Shown here piece by piece: positions 63,970-64,000 of a stretch of 64,000 bases of DNA. Both the position numbers and the translations under genes were made by a program. Position 1 is the first letter of the stretch. Each line of letters opens with the position of its first letter. The notes below the pieces were generated by a model. The model did no database searches. It was not told the origin of the DNA and saw only the letters and a program-made list of their open reading frames with translations. The DNA is from JADKAV01 sp037046735. GTDB lineage: Bacteria; Actinomycetota; Actinomycetes; S36-B12; UBA10799. The stretch is from positions 930,001 to 994,000 of the forward strand of contig JBAOHC010000027.1 in assembly GCA_037046735.1 (NCBI GenBank), in the 5' to 3' direction.

Positions 63970-64000
63970 CCGTGGCGGGTTCCCCGCGCAGGTCGAACGC
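63818..64000 (-). CDS. C-terminal end of a membrane protein (partial)
   Basis: 60 codons to the stop at 63818-63820; the rest is outside the window. It reads AFDLRGEPATVTYEPWRYLLPA, then a hydrophobic helix (TLASLAALAGLVAAGVW) and HRQDVVATLQ, which looks like a real protein end. It overlaps the convergent secreted-protein gene by about 150 nt, unusual unless that gene's Pro-rich tail is artefactual. Confidence 0.5.
   Translation of the reverse strand, partial: AFDLRGEPATVTYEPWRYLLPATLASLAALAGLVAAGVWAHRQDVVATLQRSGQAGPPGP

Overview
The window looks like chromosomal DNA of a high-GC Gram-positive actinobacterium. The evidence is the mycothiol genes (mshB at 1.3-2.2 kb, an mca-like gene at 27.6-28.5 kb), actinobacterial families (DUF6542, DUF4245, DUF3817, DUF222-HNH), GTG starts, and many 4-bp ATGA/GTGA gene overlaps. 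The gene content of 13-29 kb (ychF, DUF6542, ispH, xseBA, DUF4245, polysaccharide deacetylase, fumarase, phoH2, uppS, mca, greA) recalls, from memory, the Rv1080-Rv1112 neighbourhood of Mycobacterium tuberculosis. I see nothing that fixes the genus. No tRNA, rRNA or CRISPR array was seen.

Layout. 0-4.2 kb: a partial FtsH-like AAA ATPase, mshB and an S9 peptidase. 4.2-11.1 kb: an oligopeptide ABC importer (oppF, D, C, B and lipoprotein oppA, all minus strand), split between oppA and oppB by a DUF559/AbiEi-like gene lying between imperfect ~75-bp direct repeats. 11.3-21.1 kb: secreted GDPD, ychF, rmuC, ispH, a tightly overlapping deacetylase-DUF4245-xseA-xseB operon, and class I fumarase. 21.1-22.9 kb: three tandem secreted SLT-like muralytic genes, each preceded by a CRP/GlxR-type palindrome. 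23-29.1 kb: phoH2, uppS, an ABC-2 permease with a degenerate (pseudo-) ATPase partner, small membrane proteins, a frameshifted mca, and greA. 29-36.9 kb: a rhodanese lipoprotein under a CsoR/CstR-like operator, ilvA translationally coupled to a FIST sensor, a MarR-MFS pair, DUF222-HNH, a second MFS, and msrA.

36.8-40.3 kb is a probable small genomic island. It is bounded by two copies of the msrA 3' end that encode the same 15 residues with synonymous differences. It carries a delta-60-repeat secreted protein and an HTH-MNT antitoxin followed by a truncated HepT. 40.7-42.7 kb: a PII-like/CBS/Kef-antiporter operon. 43-51 kb: two paralogous secreted serine hydrolases flanking a PAS/degenerate-GGDEF regulator and an IS30-family element that has split a palindromic repeat. 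51-55 kb: a YCII protein and a 1074-residue secreted protein of unknown function. 55-58.6 kb: a TetR/hydrolase divergon, a RibD-like reductase, a monoacylglycerol-lipase-like hydrolase and a collagen-like secreted protein. 58.6-64 kb: a glycan cluster with glycosyltransferases, a flippase, and secreted or membrane proteins.

Frameshifts recur in otherwise conserved genes: mca, the hydrolase (two), tetR, the collagen-like gene and a glycosyltransferase. All but the mca lesion can be placed at a short run of identical bases. Sequencing error is therefore a live alternative to true pseudogenes, especially at 55.6-59.5 kb.
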